Assembly (NCBI GenBank): GCA_016938135.1
Contig: JAFGVD010000044.1
Location: 1 to 64,000, forward strand
Reading direction: 5' to 3'
DNA: 64,000 nucleotides
Source of the DNA: Coriobacteriia bacterium
Lineage (GTDB): Bacteria > Actinomycetota > Coriobacteriia > Anaerosomatales > Anaerosomataceae
A program made the position numbers and the translations under genes. Below the pieces are notes generated by a model, which was not told the DNA's origin, ran no database searches, and worked only from the letters and a program-made list of their open reading frames with translations. Below, in pieces: positions 53,886 through 62,869 of the stretch (position 1 is the first letter of the stretch; every line of letters begins with the position of its first letter).

Positions 53886-55018
53886 AGATCTGAGCGAGGC
53901 AGTTCGAAGCCGACCGTCGCACCGCCTGCTTCGTTTCGCTGCGCGAACACGCTGCCCCCGTGATCATGAATGATGCGCTTGGAGATGGCCAACCCCAGGC
54001 CGCTTCCTCCTGTACCCACTGCTCTGGCGGCATCCGACCGATAGAAGCGTTCGAAAACATACGGCAGGTCAGCTTCGGGTATACCATCACCTGTGTCGAT
54101 AACCGACACCCGCACACGCCCATCGACGGGGACCACGTTCGCCCCGATCGTGCCAGAGACAGTATGCCGTACCGCATTCCCCAGCAGGTTGCGCAGCACC
54201 TGGGCGATGCGCATCTCGTCCGCCTCGACAAAGAGCCCTTCAGATGGACAACTCGCCGATAACGTGACGTCCCCCTCTACAAGTGCAGCCGCACGGTCTA
54301 TCTCGCGGCGTACGAGGTCGCAGACATCGAGCCTGACCTGGTCATAGCGCAACCGGCCGGCCTCTGCCACGGAGAGCTCCTGCAGGTCGTCGACCAGATG
54401 GGACAGATGAGCGACGTCCTCCACGATGGATGCAAGCCGTGCGTCATCAAGTGGCAACACGCCTTCGGCGACACCTTCTGCCTGGGCGCGAAGCGCAGCA
54501 AGCGGGTTACGCAGCTCGTGCGCCACATCGCTGACGAGACGCTGTCGCAGCTCCTCTGACTCCTGCAGCGATGCCGCCATATCGTTGAATGCGGATGCAA
54601 GGTCCTGGAACTCACCCGGCCCCTCTGGCGCTACCCTGTGGTCGAGATCCCCGGCAGCCAGAGCCTGGGCGCCAGAAGTGATACGACGTACCGGTCGGCC
54701 CAGTAGCCGCGCAAGCAAGATCGCTGCGACTGCTGCAAACGCCACGCCCACGAGTGCAGAGATGGCGATCCCTTTGTCGGTGGCATCAAGGAAGGCCGTC
54801 TCGGCGACGCCGAGCATCATGCGACCCATCCCCCGCCCCACACCCACCGTGGCACCATCAGTACCGCCTATGTATTCGGCAAAGGCGTTAGACAGAACGG
54901 CACGCGCGATCAGGCCCGACGTCATGATGGATCCAAGTGCCACCGCTACGATGGATATGAACGTCACCCACACGAGGGAGTGCCTGGAGTGCGGGGCTGT
55001 GTCATGCTCTTTGCTCAT
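53882..55018 (-). CDS. Membrane sensor histidine kinase
   Basis: This 378-residue kinase has two transmembrane helices (about 15-40 and 85-110) around a short sensor loop of about 45 residues. A HAMP domain follows (about 110-160), then a HisKA domain with the phospho-accepting histidine in DVAHELRNPLAALRA and a HATPase domain with N (LRNLLGNAVRHT), DTGDGI and GGSGLGLAI boxes. It overlaps the response regulator by 4 bp (ATGA). The signal is unknown. Confidence 0.93.
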   Translation of the reverse strand: MSKEHDTAPHSRHSLVWVTFISIVAVALGSIMTSGLIARAVLSNAFAEYIGGTDGATVGVGRGMGRMMLGVAETAFLDATDKGIAISALVGVAFAAVAAILLARLLGRPVRRITSGAQALAAGDLDHRVAPEGPGEFQDLASAFNDMAASLQESEELRQRLVSDVAHELRNPLAALRAQAEGVAEGVLPLDDARLASIVEDVAHLSHLVDDLQELSVAEAGRLRYDQVRLDVCDLVRREIDRAAALVEGDVTLSASCPSEGLFVEADEMRIAQVLRNLLGNAVRHTVSGTIGANVVPVDGRVRVSVIDTGDGIPEADLPYVFERFYRSDAARAVGTGGSGLGLAISKRIIHDHGGSVFAQRNEAGGATVGFELPRSDL

Positions 55019-55710
55019 TCCGCATCCGCCTTGTATCCGACGCCGAAGACGGTACGGACATACTGCGGATCTTTGGGGTCGTCTCCAAGCTTCCTACGCA
55101 GGTTCTTGACGTGAGCGTCCACAGTCCGTTCATAGCCGTCGTACGCATCGCCAGAGGCAGCCTCAAGCAACTGCAACCGTGTGTACACTCGCCCGGGATG
55201 CGCGGCCATCGTGGCAAGGATATCGAACTCAGTACGCGTCAGGTCGACCGAAATGCCCGCCTTGCGCACGTCCCGGCGCTCTGCGTCGATCTCCAGATCA
55301 CCCAGCTGAATGACTCTGGCCTGCATCCCCACGCTACCCTCCACCCGGCGGAGCACGGCCTTCACGCGGGCAACGACCTCGCGCGGGCTGAACGGCTTTG
55401 AGATGTAGTCATCGGCGCCTATCTCAAGGCCGATGAGCCTGTCGACCTCATCCGACTTAGCGGTCACCAGGATGACCGGCAGCGAGTACTCCCGCTGGAA
55501 GCGGCGTGTCAGTTCGATGCCGTCAATACCCGGAAGCATGATATCGAGCAGCGCGATGTCCGGGCGGCGCTCTTTGACCGCCTGAACGGCTCCGGGACCA
55601 TCCGCCGATGTTCTCACCGAGAATCCCTCAGCTTCAAGATACGCCGAGAGAACCTCCACTATCTTCGCGTTGTCATCAACGACGAGGACATCACGACTCA
55701 CGCGGTTCAC
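55015..55710 (-). CDS. OmpR/PhoB-family response regulator
   Basis: This 231-residue regulator has a receiver domain (VLVVDDNAKIVEVL, phospho-Asp in ALLDIMLPG, the IGADDYISKPF lysine) and a winged-helix output domain (LTRTEFDILATMAAHPG, then VDAHVKNLRRKLGDD). It is coupled to the histidine kinase. The GTG at 55710 is a provisional start; a GTG nine bases downstream is possible. The target genes are unknown. Confidence 0.93.
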   Translation of the reverse strand: MNRVSRDVLVVDDNAKIVEVLSAYLEAEGFSVRTSADGPGAVQAVKERRPDIALLDIMLPGIDGIELTRRFQREYSLPVILVTAKSDEVDRLIGLEIGADDYISKPFSPREVVARVKAVLRRVEGSVGMQARVIQLGDLEIDAERRDVRKAGISVDLTRTEFDILATMAAHPGRVYTRLQLLEAASGDAYDGYERTVDAHVKNLRRKLGDDPKDPQYVRTVFGVGYKADAE

Positions 55711-55782
55711 CGCCCATCACTGTGCATCTATACGGAAACATTGCCACGTCGATATGAAGGACTCGTGAACGCGCGATGCATA

Positions 55783-57705
55783 TCATGCGCGGGCTGCCTT
55801 GAGTGCTGCCGCTACGATTCCCGCTGTATCCAGACCCGCATCCGCATAGAGAGCCGCAGCCGCGCCAGAGGAAGAATAGCCCCTGACGCCCAAGGGGACG
55901 ACTACGGACCCGCCGGGCCGGTGCAGGGCCGCCCACTCGGCCACCGACGCCCACAGCCCGGTGCGCCAGTGATGGTCTTCCGCAACGAGCACCCAGGGAG
56001 CGGCCATCGACCTGCGCATGGCCTCATCATCAAGCTCAAGGGGAGAAGACACTATGCCTACCCCCACGGACACGCCCTGCGTGCGAAGCAGGTCACTCGC
56101 ATCCACAGCCGCCCAGGCGACCGTGCCCATGGTCAGGATCACGCCATCAGTGCCCTCGCGCGCCCATGTGACCTTGCCGTAGTCGAACGCATAGTCTCCG
56201 CCGAAGACCGGCTTGCCGTCGGTAGTGGTGATGATCGGCAGTTTGGATCTGCCCATGGCGACCGCCACATTGCCGGGCATCGATGCACATGCCCGGACCA
56301 GCTTGTCTGTCTGATTGGCGTCCGCCGGAACGAGCACTCTCCATCCGAACGTGTTACGGAAAGCGCCCACATAGTCCAGGCACTGGTGCGTCTTGCCGTC
56401 TTCGCCGACATCAAGTCCGCAGTGCGTCACTACGAGCTTGAGCGCCGCCTCATTCAGGTCGTTCAGTCGCTGCTGGTTGTAGACTTCGTCGATGCCGAAC
56501 ATGCCGAAGTCCGACCAGAAGGTCAGGACACCTGATGCCGAAAGAGCCCCACCAACGGTGGCGGCGTTGTGTTCCCCTACCCCGCACTGAATGAATGACT
56601 CTGGTCTCTGCTCGTGGAAACCGTTTGTCTTCACCGATACCGCGAGGTCGCAGTCCAGGACCGCGATCGGCATATCGGGGTTCTCTCGCGAGATGTCTAC
56701 GAGAGCCGCACCCCAAGATGACCTGTTGTCTGTCACAACGTCCGCACCGTACTCGCGACCCTGGGACTGCCTTAAAGCGAGAGGACGTGCCGCGACATCA
56801 AGGCCCATCGTCACGGGAGGCTGCTCTCTCAGTTCGCGAAAACGGTCAAGCTCCGGCTCAAGCCCCAGCTCGGCCATTGCCCGGACATACTCATCGGGCT
56901 TCAATCCTCTGCCGTGGAACTCAGGCTCGCCCTCCATGAAGGAGACGCCCTTCCCGATCACCGTAGGCGCAACGACCACGAAGGGGCGCGATCCGTCGCC
57001 GGCGGCTGCAGCTATGGCCTCGTGGAGAGCGCGCACATCATGACCATCGCACTCGATGACTCCCCAACCGTCTGCGGCGAAATCCGCTGCCACGTCCACG
57101 GGCATGACATCGCTGGTCCTGCCCGATATCTGGATGCCATTGAGGTCGACGATCACCGTCAGATCCACCAGGTGCTCTTTGACGGCCAAGCGCCTTGCCT
57201 CGGCAACCTGGCCTTTATGCTGCTCACCGTCACTCATCGCCACGTACGTGTGCCAGCCATGTCCGGTCATCCTCGCCGCGAGTGCGAAGCCTACACCTGC
57301 CGAGAGGCCCTGCCCTAGATTGCCCGTGGACCACTCCACGCCGGGAACCGTACGCTCCACGTGACCCTCGAACGGACTACCCGCCTGTCGGAAGTGTGCG
57401 ACAGCATCCTCCAAGGGAAAGAATCCGTTTTGTGCCAGAGCTGCGTACACACCCGGGGACGTATGACCGTGGCTGACCACGATCCGATCACGCTGGGGCC
57501 ACAGAGGGCGTTGCGGGTCTATGCGCGCAACAGAGTAGAGCAGCGAATACATCTCCATCGAAGAGAACGACCCGCCCGGATGACCCGATGCGGCAACTGA
57601 GGTCATGGTCAACACGGCACCGCGAGCATTGCACGCGTCCCGTTCGATATCCGCTACGTCCTGTTTGTTCAGAACAGACGCAGCAAAACCCTGATGTCGT
57701 TCCAA
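55783..57705 (-). CDS. tkt: Transketolase (single-chain)
   Basis: This is a 640-residue thiamine-diphosphate enzyme of the pentose phosphate pathway. The N-terminal half binds ThDP (ASGHPGGSFSSMEMYSLLY, then STGNLGQGLSAGVG and SDGEQHKGQ). The pyrimidine domain holds QCGVGEHNAATVGGALS with the catalytic glutamate, and a C-terminal domain follows. The start is a TTG at 57705, six bases after GGGAGG; there is no ATG nearby. In some actinobacteria it is split into two genes; here it is fused. Confidence 0.92.
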   Translation of the reverse strand: MERHQGFAASVLNKQDVADIERDACNARGAVLTMTSVAASGHPGGSFSSMEMYSLLYSVARIDPQRPLWPQRDRIVVSHGHTSPGVYAALAQNGFFPLEDAVAHFRQAGSPFEGHVERTVPGVEWSTGNLGQGLSAGVGFALAARMTGHGWHTYVAMSDGEQHKGQVAEARRLAVKEHLVDLTVIVDLNGIQISGRTSDVMPVDVAADFAADGWGVIECDGHDVRALHEAIAAAAGDGSRPFVVVAPTVIGKGVSFMEGEPEFHGRGLKPDEYVRAMAELGLEPELDRFRELREQPPVTMGLDVAARPLALRQSQGREYGADVVTDNRSSWGAALVDISRENPDMPIAVLDCDLAVSVKTNGFHEQRPESFIQCGVGEHNAATVGGALSASGVLTFWSDFGMFGIDEVYNQQRLNDLNEAALKLVVTHCGLDVGEDGKTHQCLDYVGAFRNTFGWRVLVPADANQTDKLVRACASMPGNVAVAMGRSKLPIITTTDGKPVFGGDYAFDYGKVTWAREGTDGVILTMGTVAWAAVDASDLLRTQGVSVGVGIVSSPLELDDEAMRRSMAAPWVLVAEDHHWRTGLWASVAEWAALHRPGGSVVVPLGVRGYSSSGAAAALYADAGLDTAGIVAAALKAARA

Positions 57706-57781
57706 TGGAGACCTCCCAGACCGAAGCACCCGTCCACTAACCGCTACACTGAGAATACCCGAACCGTTGGAGGCCGACGCC

Positions 57782-58591
57782 ATGAACCAGGACCTGACAA
57801 CTGCGATCTCAGCGGCACGTGCGGGCGGCGATGCCCTCAAGGCTCGGGCCGGCGACCTGGGTGCCATACGCATCAAGAGCAGTCGGCTGGACATGGTAAC
57901 TGATGCCGATGTCGCATCGGGAGTAGCGGTCTGCTCGGCCATCGCGGAACGGCTCGAAGGTGCGCGGTTCGTCGTTGAAGAGCCCGAGGTCTACGCCCTT
58001 GCCGGCGTTGATGCCGGCTCGCTTGATGACCCGAGCGTGTGGGTGATCGACCCAATAGACGGCACTACTTCGTTCGTCCACGGCTTTCCCTGCTATTCAG
58101 TGAGCGTGGCCCTGCTCAGCGACGGAGTGCCTGTTGTCGGCGTCGTCTATAACGTGCCCGCAGAAGAGCTTGTGGCGGCCTCCGTAGGCGGCGGCACTAC
58201 GCTGAACGGCGTGTCCACAGCCTGCACTGACACCGCCGCCATATCCGAATCGCTCATCATGACGGGCTTTCCTTATGACCGGGAGGCCATGCTCCGCCGC
58301 CAGCTGGCGATCTTTTCCGAGGTCATGCGAACGGTCCACGGGATTCGTCGGGACGGCTCAGCAGCGGTCGACTGTTGTCATGTGGCTACCGGTCGCGCAG
58401 ACGCGTTCTGGGAGTTCGGGCTGCAGGCCTGGGACACCGCCGCAGGAGTCGTGGCACTGCGAGAATCAGGAGCCGTCGTCACGGACCATGATGGCGGCGA
58501 GTGGACACCTCAGACTCGCCACATAGTCGCTGCCAACCCTGTGCTCCACGCCGAGCTGCTCGAGCTCATACAGCGAGTCTCCAGGCCCTGA
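57782..58591 (+). CDS. Inositol monophosphatase-family phosphatase
   Basis: This 269-residue metal-dependent phosphatase has the metal motif EE (VVEEPEVYA), WVIDPIDGTTSF and the C-terminal LQAWDTAAGVVALRESGA. Members act on inositol-1-phosphate, fructose-1,6-bisphosphate or PAP; the substrate is not determinable. The ATG at 57782 has GGAGG eight bases upstream. Confidence 0.9.
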   Translation: MNQDLTTAISAARAGGDALKARAGDLGAIRIKSSRLDMVTDADVASGVAVCSAIAERLEGARFVVEEPEVYALAGVDAGSLDDPSVWVIDPIDGTTSFVHGFPCYSVSVALLSDGVPVVGVVYNVPAEELVAASVGGGTTLNGVSTACTDTAAISESLIMTGFPYDREAMLRRQLAIFSEVMRTVHGIRRDGSAAVDCCHVATGRADAFWEFGLQAWDTAAGVVALRESGAVVTDHDGGEWTPQTRHIVAANPVLHAELLELIQRVSRP

Positions 58592-58597
58592 ATACGA

Positions 58598-58629
58598 CAG
58601 GGGCGGCAGCCATATGGCCACCGCCCCTG
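58598..58629. terminator. Convergent terminator between IMPase and acs
   Basis: CAGGGGCGG (58598-58606) pairs with CCGCCCCTG (58621-58629) around a loop that contains the palindrome GCCATATGGC. It lies between two converging stops; T tracts are weak. Confidence 0.55.
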
Positions 58630-58654
58630 ATTCCATGCCGTAGCACCGTCAGAC

Positions 58655-60637
58655 CTACGGAGCCGTCACCAGTATCTTGCGCACGATAGAAGGATCGGCG
58701 AGCGTCGAGATATCACCGAACGCCTCCATGTCACGCTCCCCACCGGCGATCTTACGCAAAATCCGGCGCATGATCTTGCCCGAACGGGTCTTAGGCAACT
58801 CAGGTACAAAGTGGATACAGTCCGGCTTCGCGATCGGCCCGATCTCCTCGCGAACATGACCTGACAAGATCTTCTGCAGGTCGGACGTCTCTTCAAAGCC
58901 CTCACGCAAGATGACATAGGCGTAGATGCCCTCACCCTTGATGTCATGCGGGAAGCCGACAACGGCCGCCTCCGCCACGCTGGGGTGGCTCACCAGGGCG
59001 CTCTCGATCTCAGCGGTACCCATACGATGACCGGAGACGTTGATGACGTCATCCACGCGGCCCAGGAGCCAGTAATAGCCGTCGTCATCGACACGCGCGC
59101 CGTCACCCGTGAAGTACTTGCCGGGGAATGCCGAGAAGTACACGTCCTTCATGAGCTTGTTCTCAGGGTCGCCCCAGGTGCCACGCAGCATACCGGGCCA
59201 TGGCTTGTTTATGCACAGACGGCCGCCGGAGCCCACAGGCGTGGGCGAGCCGTCCTCATTGACGATCTCCGGGGATATGCCGAAAAACGGCTTGGTCGCA
59301 GAGCCCGGCTTCATGGGAGTCATACCGGGGAAGTTGGTGATGATATGACCACCGGTCTCGGTCTGCCAGTAGGTGTCCACGATCGGCGTGCGCTCGTTGC
59401 CGACGTTCTTGTAGTACCACATCCAGGCCTCAGGATTGATGGGCTCACCAACGGTCCCGAGCACGCGGAGCGTAGACATGTCGTACTTCGCCGGGAAGTC
59501 CTCACCTGACTTCATCAACGCACGGATCGCGGTAGGCGCGGTGTAGAACTGATTCACGCCATGCTTCTCCACAATCTCCCAGAAACGCCCCGCATCGGGG
59601 TAGGTGGGAACGCCCTCGAACATCAGGGTGGTCGCACCTACAGCCAGAGGTCCATAAACGATGTAGCTGTGTCCCGTGACCCAACCGATGTCAGCCGTAC
59701 ACCAGTAGACATCCTCATCATGGTAGTCGAACACATAGCGGAAGGTCGTCGCTGCATAGAGCAGATATCCGCCCGAGGTATGCAAGACACCCTTCGGCTT
59801 GCCGGTGGAACCGGATGTGTACAGGATGAACAGGGGATCTTCTGCATCGACCCACTCGATATCACAGTGTCGACCTATATCCGCCGCGCGTACCTCCTCG
59901 TGATACCAGAAGTCACGACCCGGCTCCATGTCCACACGCGTTCTCGCGCGAGATACGACGATCACGGATTCGATAGTGGGGCACTCGTACAGAGCGCTGT
60001 CCGCCTCGGCCTTCAAGGGGACCACGCGACCGCCGCGGATACCCTCATCAGCAGTGATGAGCATACGCGCACCGCAGTCCTGGATCCGGTCACGTAACGC
60101 GGATGAGCTGAATCCGGCGAACACGATCGAATGCACCGCGCCGATACGAGCACAAGCCAACATCGAGACCGCGAGCTCAGGGATCATCGGCAGGTAGATG
60201 GCGACCCGATCACCCTTCTTGATGCCGTGCTTCTTGAGGACATTCGCTAACTTGCACACCTTGTAGTACAGCGACTGATAGGTGTACATCTTCGTGCGAC
60301 CTTCATCAGACTCCCAGATCAGGGCCGCCTTGTTCCGTCTCCAGCCTTCCAGGTGACGGTCAACGCAGTTGTAGGTGACGTTGAGCTTGCCTCCCTTGAA
60401 CCACTCGACTCGTGGCTGATGGAAGTCGTAATCCAGTACCTTGTCCCACCTCTTGTGCCAATGGAGCATCTCATCGGCCATGTCGGCCCAGAAGCCTTCT
60501 GGATCATCGATCGAGCGCTGATAGAGCTCTTCGTACTCATCCATCGTCTGGATGTGCGCTCGCTCTGTCACCCATGCCTGTGGTTGGACAACACGATACT
60601 CGTGGGACAGCGATTCGATGGCGTTCGAATCCGTCAT
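58655..60637 (-). CDS. acs: Acetyl-CoA synthetase (AMP-forming)
   Basis: This enzyme activates acetate to acetyl-CoA with ATP. The 660-residue protein is full length. The P-loop [11 protein letters not shown], the [10 protein letters not shown] acetyl-AMP site and the C-terminal [11 protein letters not shown] with the acetylatable lysine are present. The ATG at 60637 follows GGAGG by seven bases. It indicates growth on or scavenging of acetate. The 5' region holds a large palindrome that could be an operator. Confidence 0.95.
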   Translation of the reverse strand: MTDSNAIESLSHEYRVVQPQAWVTERAHIQTMDEYEELYQRSIDDPEGFWADMADEMLHWHKRWDKVLDYDFHQPRVEWFKGGKLNVTYNCVDRHLEGWRRNKAALIWESDEGRTKMYTYQSLYYKVCKLANVLKKHGIKKGDRVAIYLPMIPELAVSMLACARIGAVHSIVFAGFSSSALRDRIQDCGARMLITADEGIRGGRVVPLKAEADSALYECPTIESVIVVSRARTRVDMEPGRDFWYHEEVRAADIGRHCDIEWVDAEDPLFILYTSGSTGKPKGVLHTSGGYLLYAATTFRYVFDYHDEDVYWCTADIGWVTGHSYIVYGPLAVGATTLMFEGVPTYPDAGRFWEIVEKHGVNQFYTAPTAIRALMKSGEDFPAKYDMSTLRVLGTVGEPINPEAWMWYYKNVGNERTPIVDTYWQTETGGHIITNFPGMTPMKPGSATKPFFGISPEIVNEDGSPTPVGSGGRLCINKPWPGMLRGTWGDPENKLMKDVYFSAFPGKYFTGDGARVDDDGYYWLLGRVDDVINVSGHRMGTAEIESALVSHPSVAEAAVVGFPHDIKGEGIYAYVILREGFEETSDLQKILSGHVREEIGPIAKPDCIHFVPELPKTRSGKIMRRILRKIAGGERDMEAFGDISTLADPSIVRKILVTAP

Positions 60638-60815
60638 ACTCTCGCCTCCTCGTCTTTGACAAGCCATCCGAACGAAACAGCGCCCGGACTGCTTTGACCT
60701 ACATAGCAGGAGGACACAGCGCCCCCCGAGACCATCGTAAAGGGATGAAACGGCTGGGACGGCGCTCACTCAGGTCGGCGGCTGCGATTTCTCGGTAGGC
60801 GGCACCATGTACCCC

Positions 60816-60842
60816 GTCACATGCAAGATAGTCGCATGTAAC
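60816..60842. promoter_or_regulatory. 27-bp palindrome upstream of acs, probable operator
   Basis: GTCACATGC (60816-60824) and GCATGTAAC (60834-60842) are inverted repeats with one mismatch around a 9-bp centre. It is about 180-205 bp upstream of acs. The regulator is unknown. Confidence 0.45.
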
Positions 60843-61034
60843 AACTGTTGCATATGTCCCTGCCATGAGTTACCGTTCTGAGAAGAAGCAGATTCCCTTC
60901 CCTGACGATGGCGTGATGCGGAGAAACCGCACTACGCCGGGTGTAGACTCATCGTTGACCGGCATCGCGATGAATCAGCTCGAAAGAGCCGCTCTAGGCT
61001 ACGGAGACTCAGGGGTAACCAGGGAAGGAATAGG

Positions 61035-61062
61035 ACGACCCCGGTCTGAAGACCGGGGTCGT
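61035..61062. terminator. Terminator-type hairpin after the short [2Fe-2S] gene
   Basis: ACGACCCCGGTC (61035-61046) and GACCGGGGTCGT (61051-61062) form a perfect 12-bp stem with loop TGAA. It lies 14 bp past the stop of the minus-strand gene at 61076 and could also end a plus-strand transcript. Confidence 0.65.
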
Positions 61063-61075
61063 TCCGCATTCAGGG

Positions 61076-61372
61076 TCAGATTCGCGGAGGCTTCATGACA
61101 TTGAGCGCCTTTATCGTCACCGGCGACTCAACAGTGAGCAGACAGGCGAGATAGACGCCCTTTGGCATACGCACGGCTCGAGTAGAGGGGATAACCCTTC
61201 CCGGCTCGCCGTCCAGCACTCGAACCGCACACTTGCCACACGTTCCCCTGCCACCGCACGTAGCTACGATATGCAGCCCCGCCCTGGCGGCAGCTTCCAA
61301 CACGGTAGTCCCCTTCGGCACTACGATGCGCTCCCCGCCAGGTAAGAACGTGACGGTGACTCCGTCAGGCAT
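61076..61372 (-). CDS. Short [2Fe-2S] ferredoxin-like protein
   Basis: This 98-residue protein has the plant-type ferredoxin cysteine pattern in CGGRGTCGKCAVRV and the fourth cysteine in YLACLLTV. The sequence resembles the N-terminal domain of ASKHA corrinoid-activating ferredoxins (RACo-type) but lacks the large ATPase part. The ATG at 61372 lies inside the last codons of degV (8-bp overlap), so the two are coupled. Its redox partner is unknown. Confidence 0.8.
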   Translation of the reverse strand: MPDGVTVTFLPGGERIVVPKGTTVLEAAARAGLHIVATCGGRGTCGKCAVRVLDGEPGRVIPSTRAVRMPKGVYLACLLTVESPVTIKALNVMKPPRI

Positions 61373-62219
61373 CAACGGTCTCTTCGGGCAAAAGTGCGAC
61401 GCCCCAGCCGCTTCCCGTGTGCGTGCTGATCACCGGACCAGCCTTGACCACGTACATGGCGACAACATCGAACTTGGACTCGATCGCTGCCCGGAGCCAC
61501 TCGGCCTTCTCAGGTGACATGGCATGCATGACCGCAAACGTAGCTCCTCGATGGTTCTCCATTTTCTCTGTGACCCACCGCATCGTCTCGACAAGGCCCG
61601 CCTGGGCACCGCGTATCCGGGCAACTGGGGCAAAAGAGCCTTCCGGGTTCACCGTGAAAAGGACGCGCAGCTTCAGCATTCCGCCAAGGAACTGGGACAC
61701 TCTCCCTATTCGACCACCCTTAGCGAGGTTCTCAAGCGAATCAATCCCGACTACCATCCGCAGTCTATCGCGAGCGGATTCCGTCGCCTTGACCACGTCT
61801 TGCCAGGAAGCGCCGGAAGCAGCCACCCGTGCCGCCTCGATAACCTGCAGCCCTTCACCCCAACTCAGGTTCAGGCTGTCGACCACGTGCACGCGATCTC
61901 CAAACTCCCGAGCAGCCTCGCGAGCGGCATCGATCGTGCCGGAAAGCGCACTGGAGACATGGATCGACACGACAGACTCCGCGTCTTGGAGTCTGCGACG
62001 ATACGTCTCGACGAACGCGCCCACCGAAGGCAGCGACGTCTTCGGGAGCTCTCGGGACTCCGCCATCTTCGCGAAGAACTCCTCCTGAGTGAGTTCGCTA
62101 TTGAGGTAGACCTCGTCTCCGATGGTGAAGCTGAGTTCGACGACCGAAATGTCATACTCCGCACAGATCTCGGGCGTTAGATCGGCTGTGCTCTCAGTGA
62201 CTACAGCGACATCCTTCAT
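61365..62219 (-). CDS. DegV-family fatty-acid-binding protein
   Basis: This 284-residue DegV/FakB-type protein starts VAVVTESTADLTPEICAEY and has the conserved TSLPSVGAF and VHVVDSLNLSWGEG segments. FakB proteins present fatty acids to the kinase FakA for incorporation into phospholipid. No fakA is in the window. The end overlaps the short [2Fe-2S] gene. Confidence 0.9.
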   Translation of the reverse strand: MKDVAVVTESTADLTPEICAEYDISVVELSFTIGDEVYLNSELTQEEFFAKMAESRELPKTSLPSVGAFVETYRRRLQDAESVVSIHVSSALSGTIDAAREAAREFGDRVHVVDSLNLSWGEGLQVIEAARVAASGASWQDVVKATESARDRLRMVVGIDSLENLAKGGRIGRVSQFLGGMLKLRVLFTVNPEGSFAPVARIRGAQAGLVETMRWVTEKMENHRGATFAVMHAMSPEKAEWLRAAIESKFDVVAMYVVKAGPVISTHTGSGWGVALLPEETVDA

Positions 62220-62234
62220 CAGGCCTCCGGTTAA

Positions 62235-62591
62235 TCATGATCTGTCAGAGAAGTTCACCATACCGTGTGACATTGGCTTGCCGCCTATTACATGGATGTG
62301 CAGGTGATGAACCGTTTGGGACGCATCTGCCCCCGAGTTCACGATGACACGATAACCGGACTCTTCAATCCCCTTGAGCTGAGCCACCCGCGACGCAGCC
62401 GCAAACAGTCTACCCAGCAGCTCTTCCGGGACATCGTCACTCATGTTCGCGTAGTGCTGCTTCGGGATGATCAACGTGTGCACCGGCCCTTGAGGGGCTA
62501 TGTCGTCGAAAGCAATCAACTCGTCATCCTCGAATACCATCTTCGAAGGTATCTCGCCCTTTGCGACCATGCAGAATATGCATTCTGACAC
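62235..62591 (-). CDS. HIT-family hydrolase (HinT type)
   Basis: This 118-residue histidine-triad protein carries the nucleotide-binding motif HHLHIHVIGG and starts CIFCMVAKGEIPS with a Cys pair. HinT proteins hydrolyse nucleoside phosphoramidates. It lies 15 bp from degV. Confidence 0.95.
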   Translation of the reverse strand: MSECIFCMVAKGEIPSKMVFEDDELIAFDDIAPQGPVHTLIIPKQHYANMSDDVPEELLGRLFAAASRVAQLKGIEESGYRVIVNSGADASQTVHHLHIHVIGGKPMSHGMVNFSDRS

Positions 62592-62635
62592 GTGGTTCCC
62601 TCCTCTTTAGCTCACGACTCGGGACTATCGAGCGG

Positions 62636-62869
62636 TCAGGCGTCGCTCGCCTCATCCTCGTCAAGCTCCCCTACCAGCATGGTGACGCGTTGTTCAGCAT
62701 CTGCCAACTTGGACCTACATGCCCTCAGCAGGCTCACTCCCCGCTCGTACCGAGCCAGGCCATCTTCCAGCTCGAGCTGTCCGCTCTCCAGCGCCTTGAC
62801 GATCTGCTCAAGCTCGGACAGGGCTGCCCCAAAGGACAACTCATCCACAGACTTGTCCAACTCATCCAT
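62636..62869 (-). CDS. xseB: Exodeoxyribonuclease VII small subunit
   Basis: This 77-residue helical protein has the family core FGAALSELEQIVKALESGQL then LEDGLARYERGVSLL. It forms ExoVII with XseA. The ATG follows the xseA stop with no gap. Confidence 0.94.
   Translation of the reverse strand: MDELDKSVDELSFGAALSELEQIVKALESGQLELEDGLARYERGVSLLRACRSKLADAEQRVTMLVGELDEDEASDA

Larger units (their letters stand above)
60638..61075. other. 438-bp intergenic region upstream of acs
   Basis: No gene is supported; a 77-codon plus-strand frame here lacks a ribosome-binding site and contains a terminator hairpin. The region holds an operator-like palindrome (60816-60842) and a GC-rich, apparently structured stretch from about 60945 that ends in a perfect hairpin at 61035-61062. 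Confidence 0.6.

Noticed and set aside
60945-61062. Possible c-di-GMP or ydaO riboswitch
   Set aside because: The GAAA tetraloop stem and GGGGTAACC are suggestive, but the conserved core of neither class is present and no gene follows in the right direction.
60865-61098. 77-codon plus-strand frame upstream of acs
   Set aside because: There is no ribosome-binding site, it runs through a perfect terminator hairpin and into a gene on the other strand.
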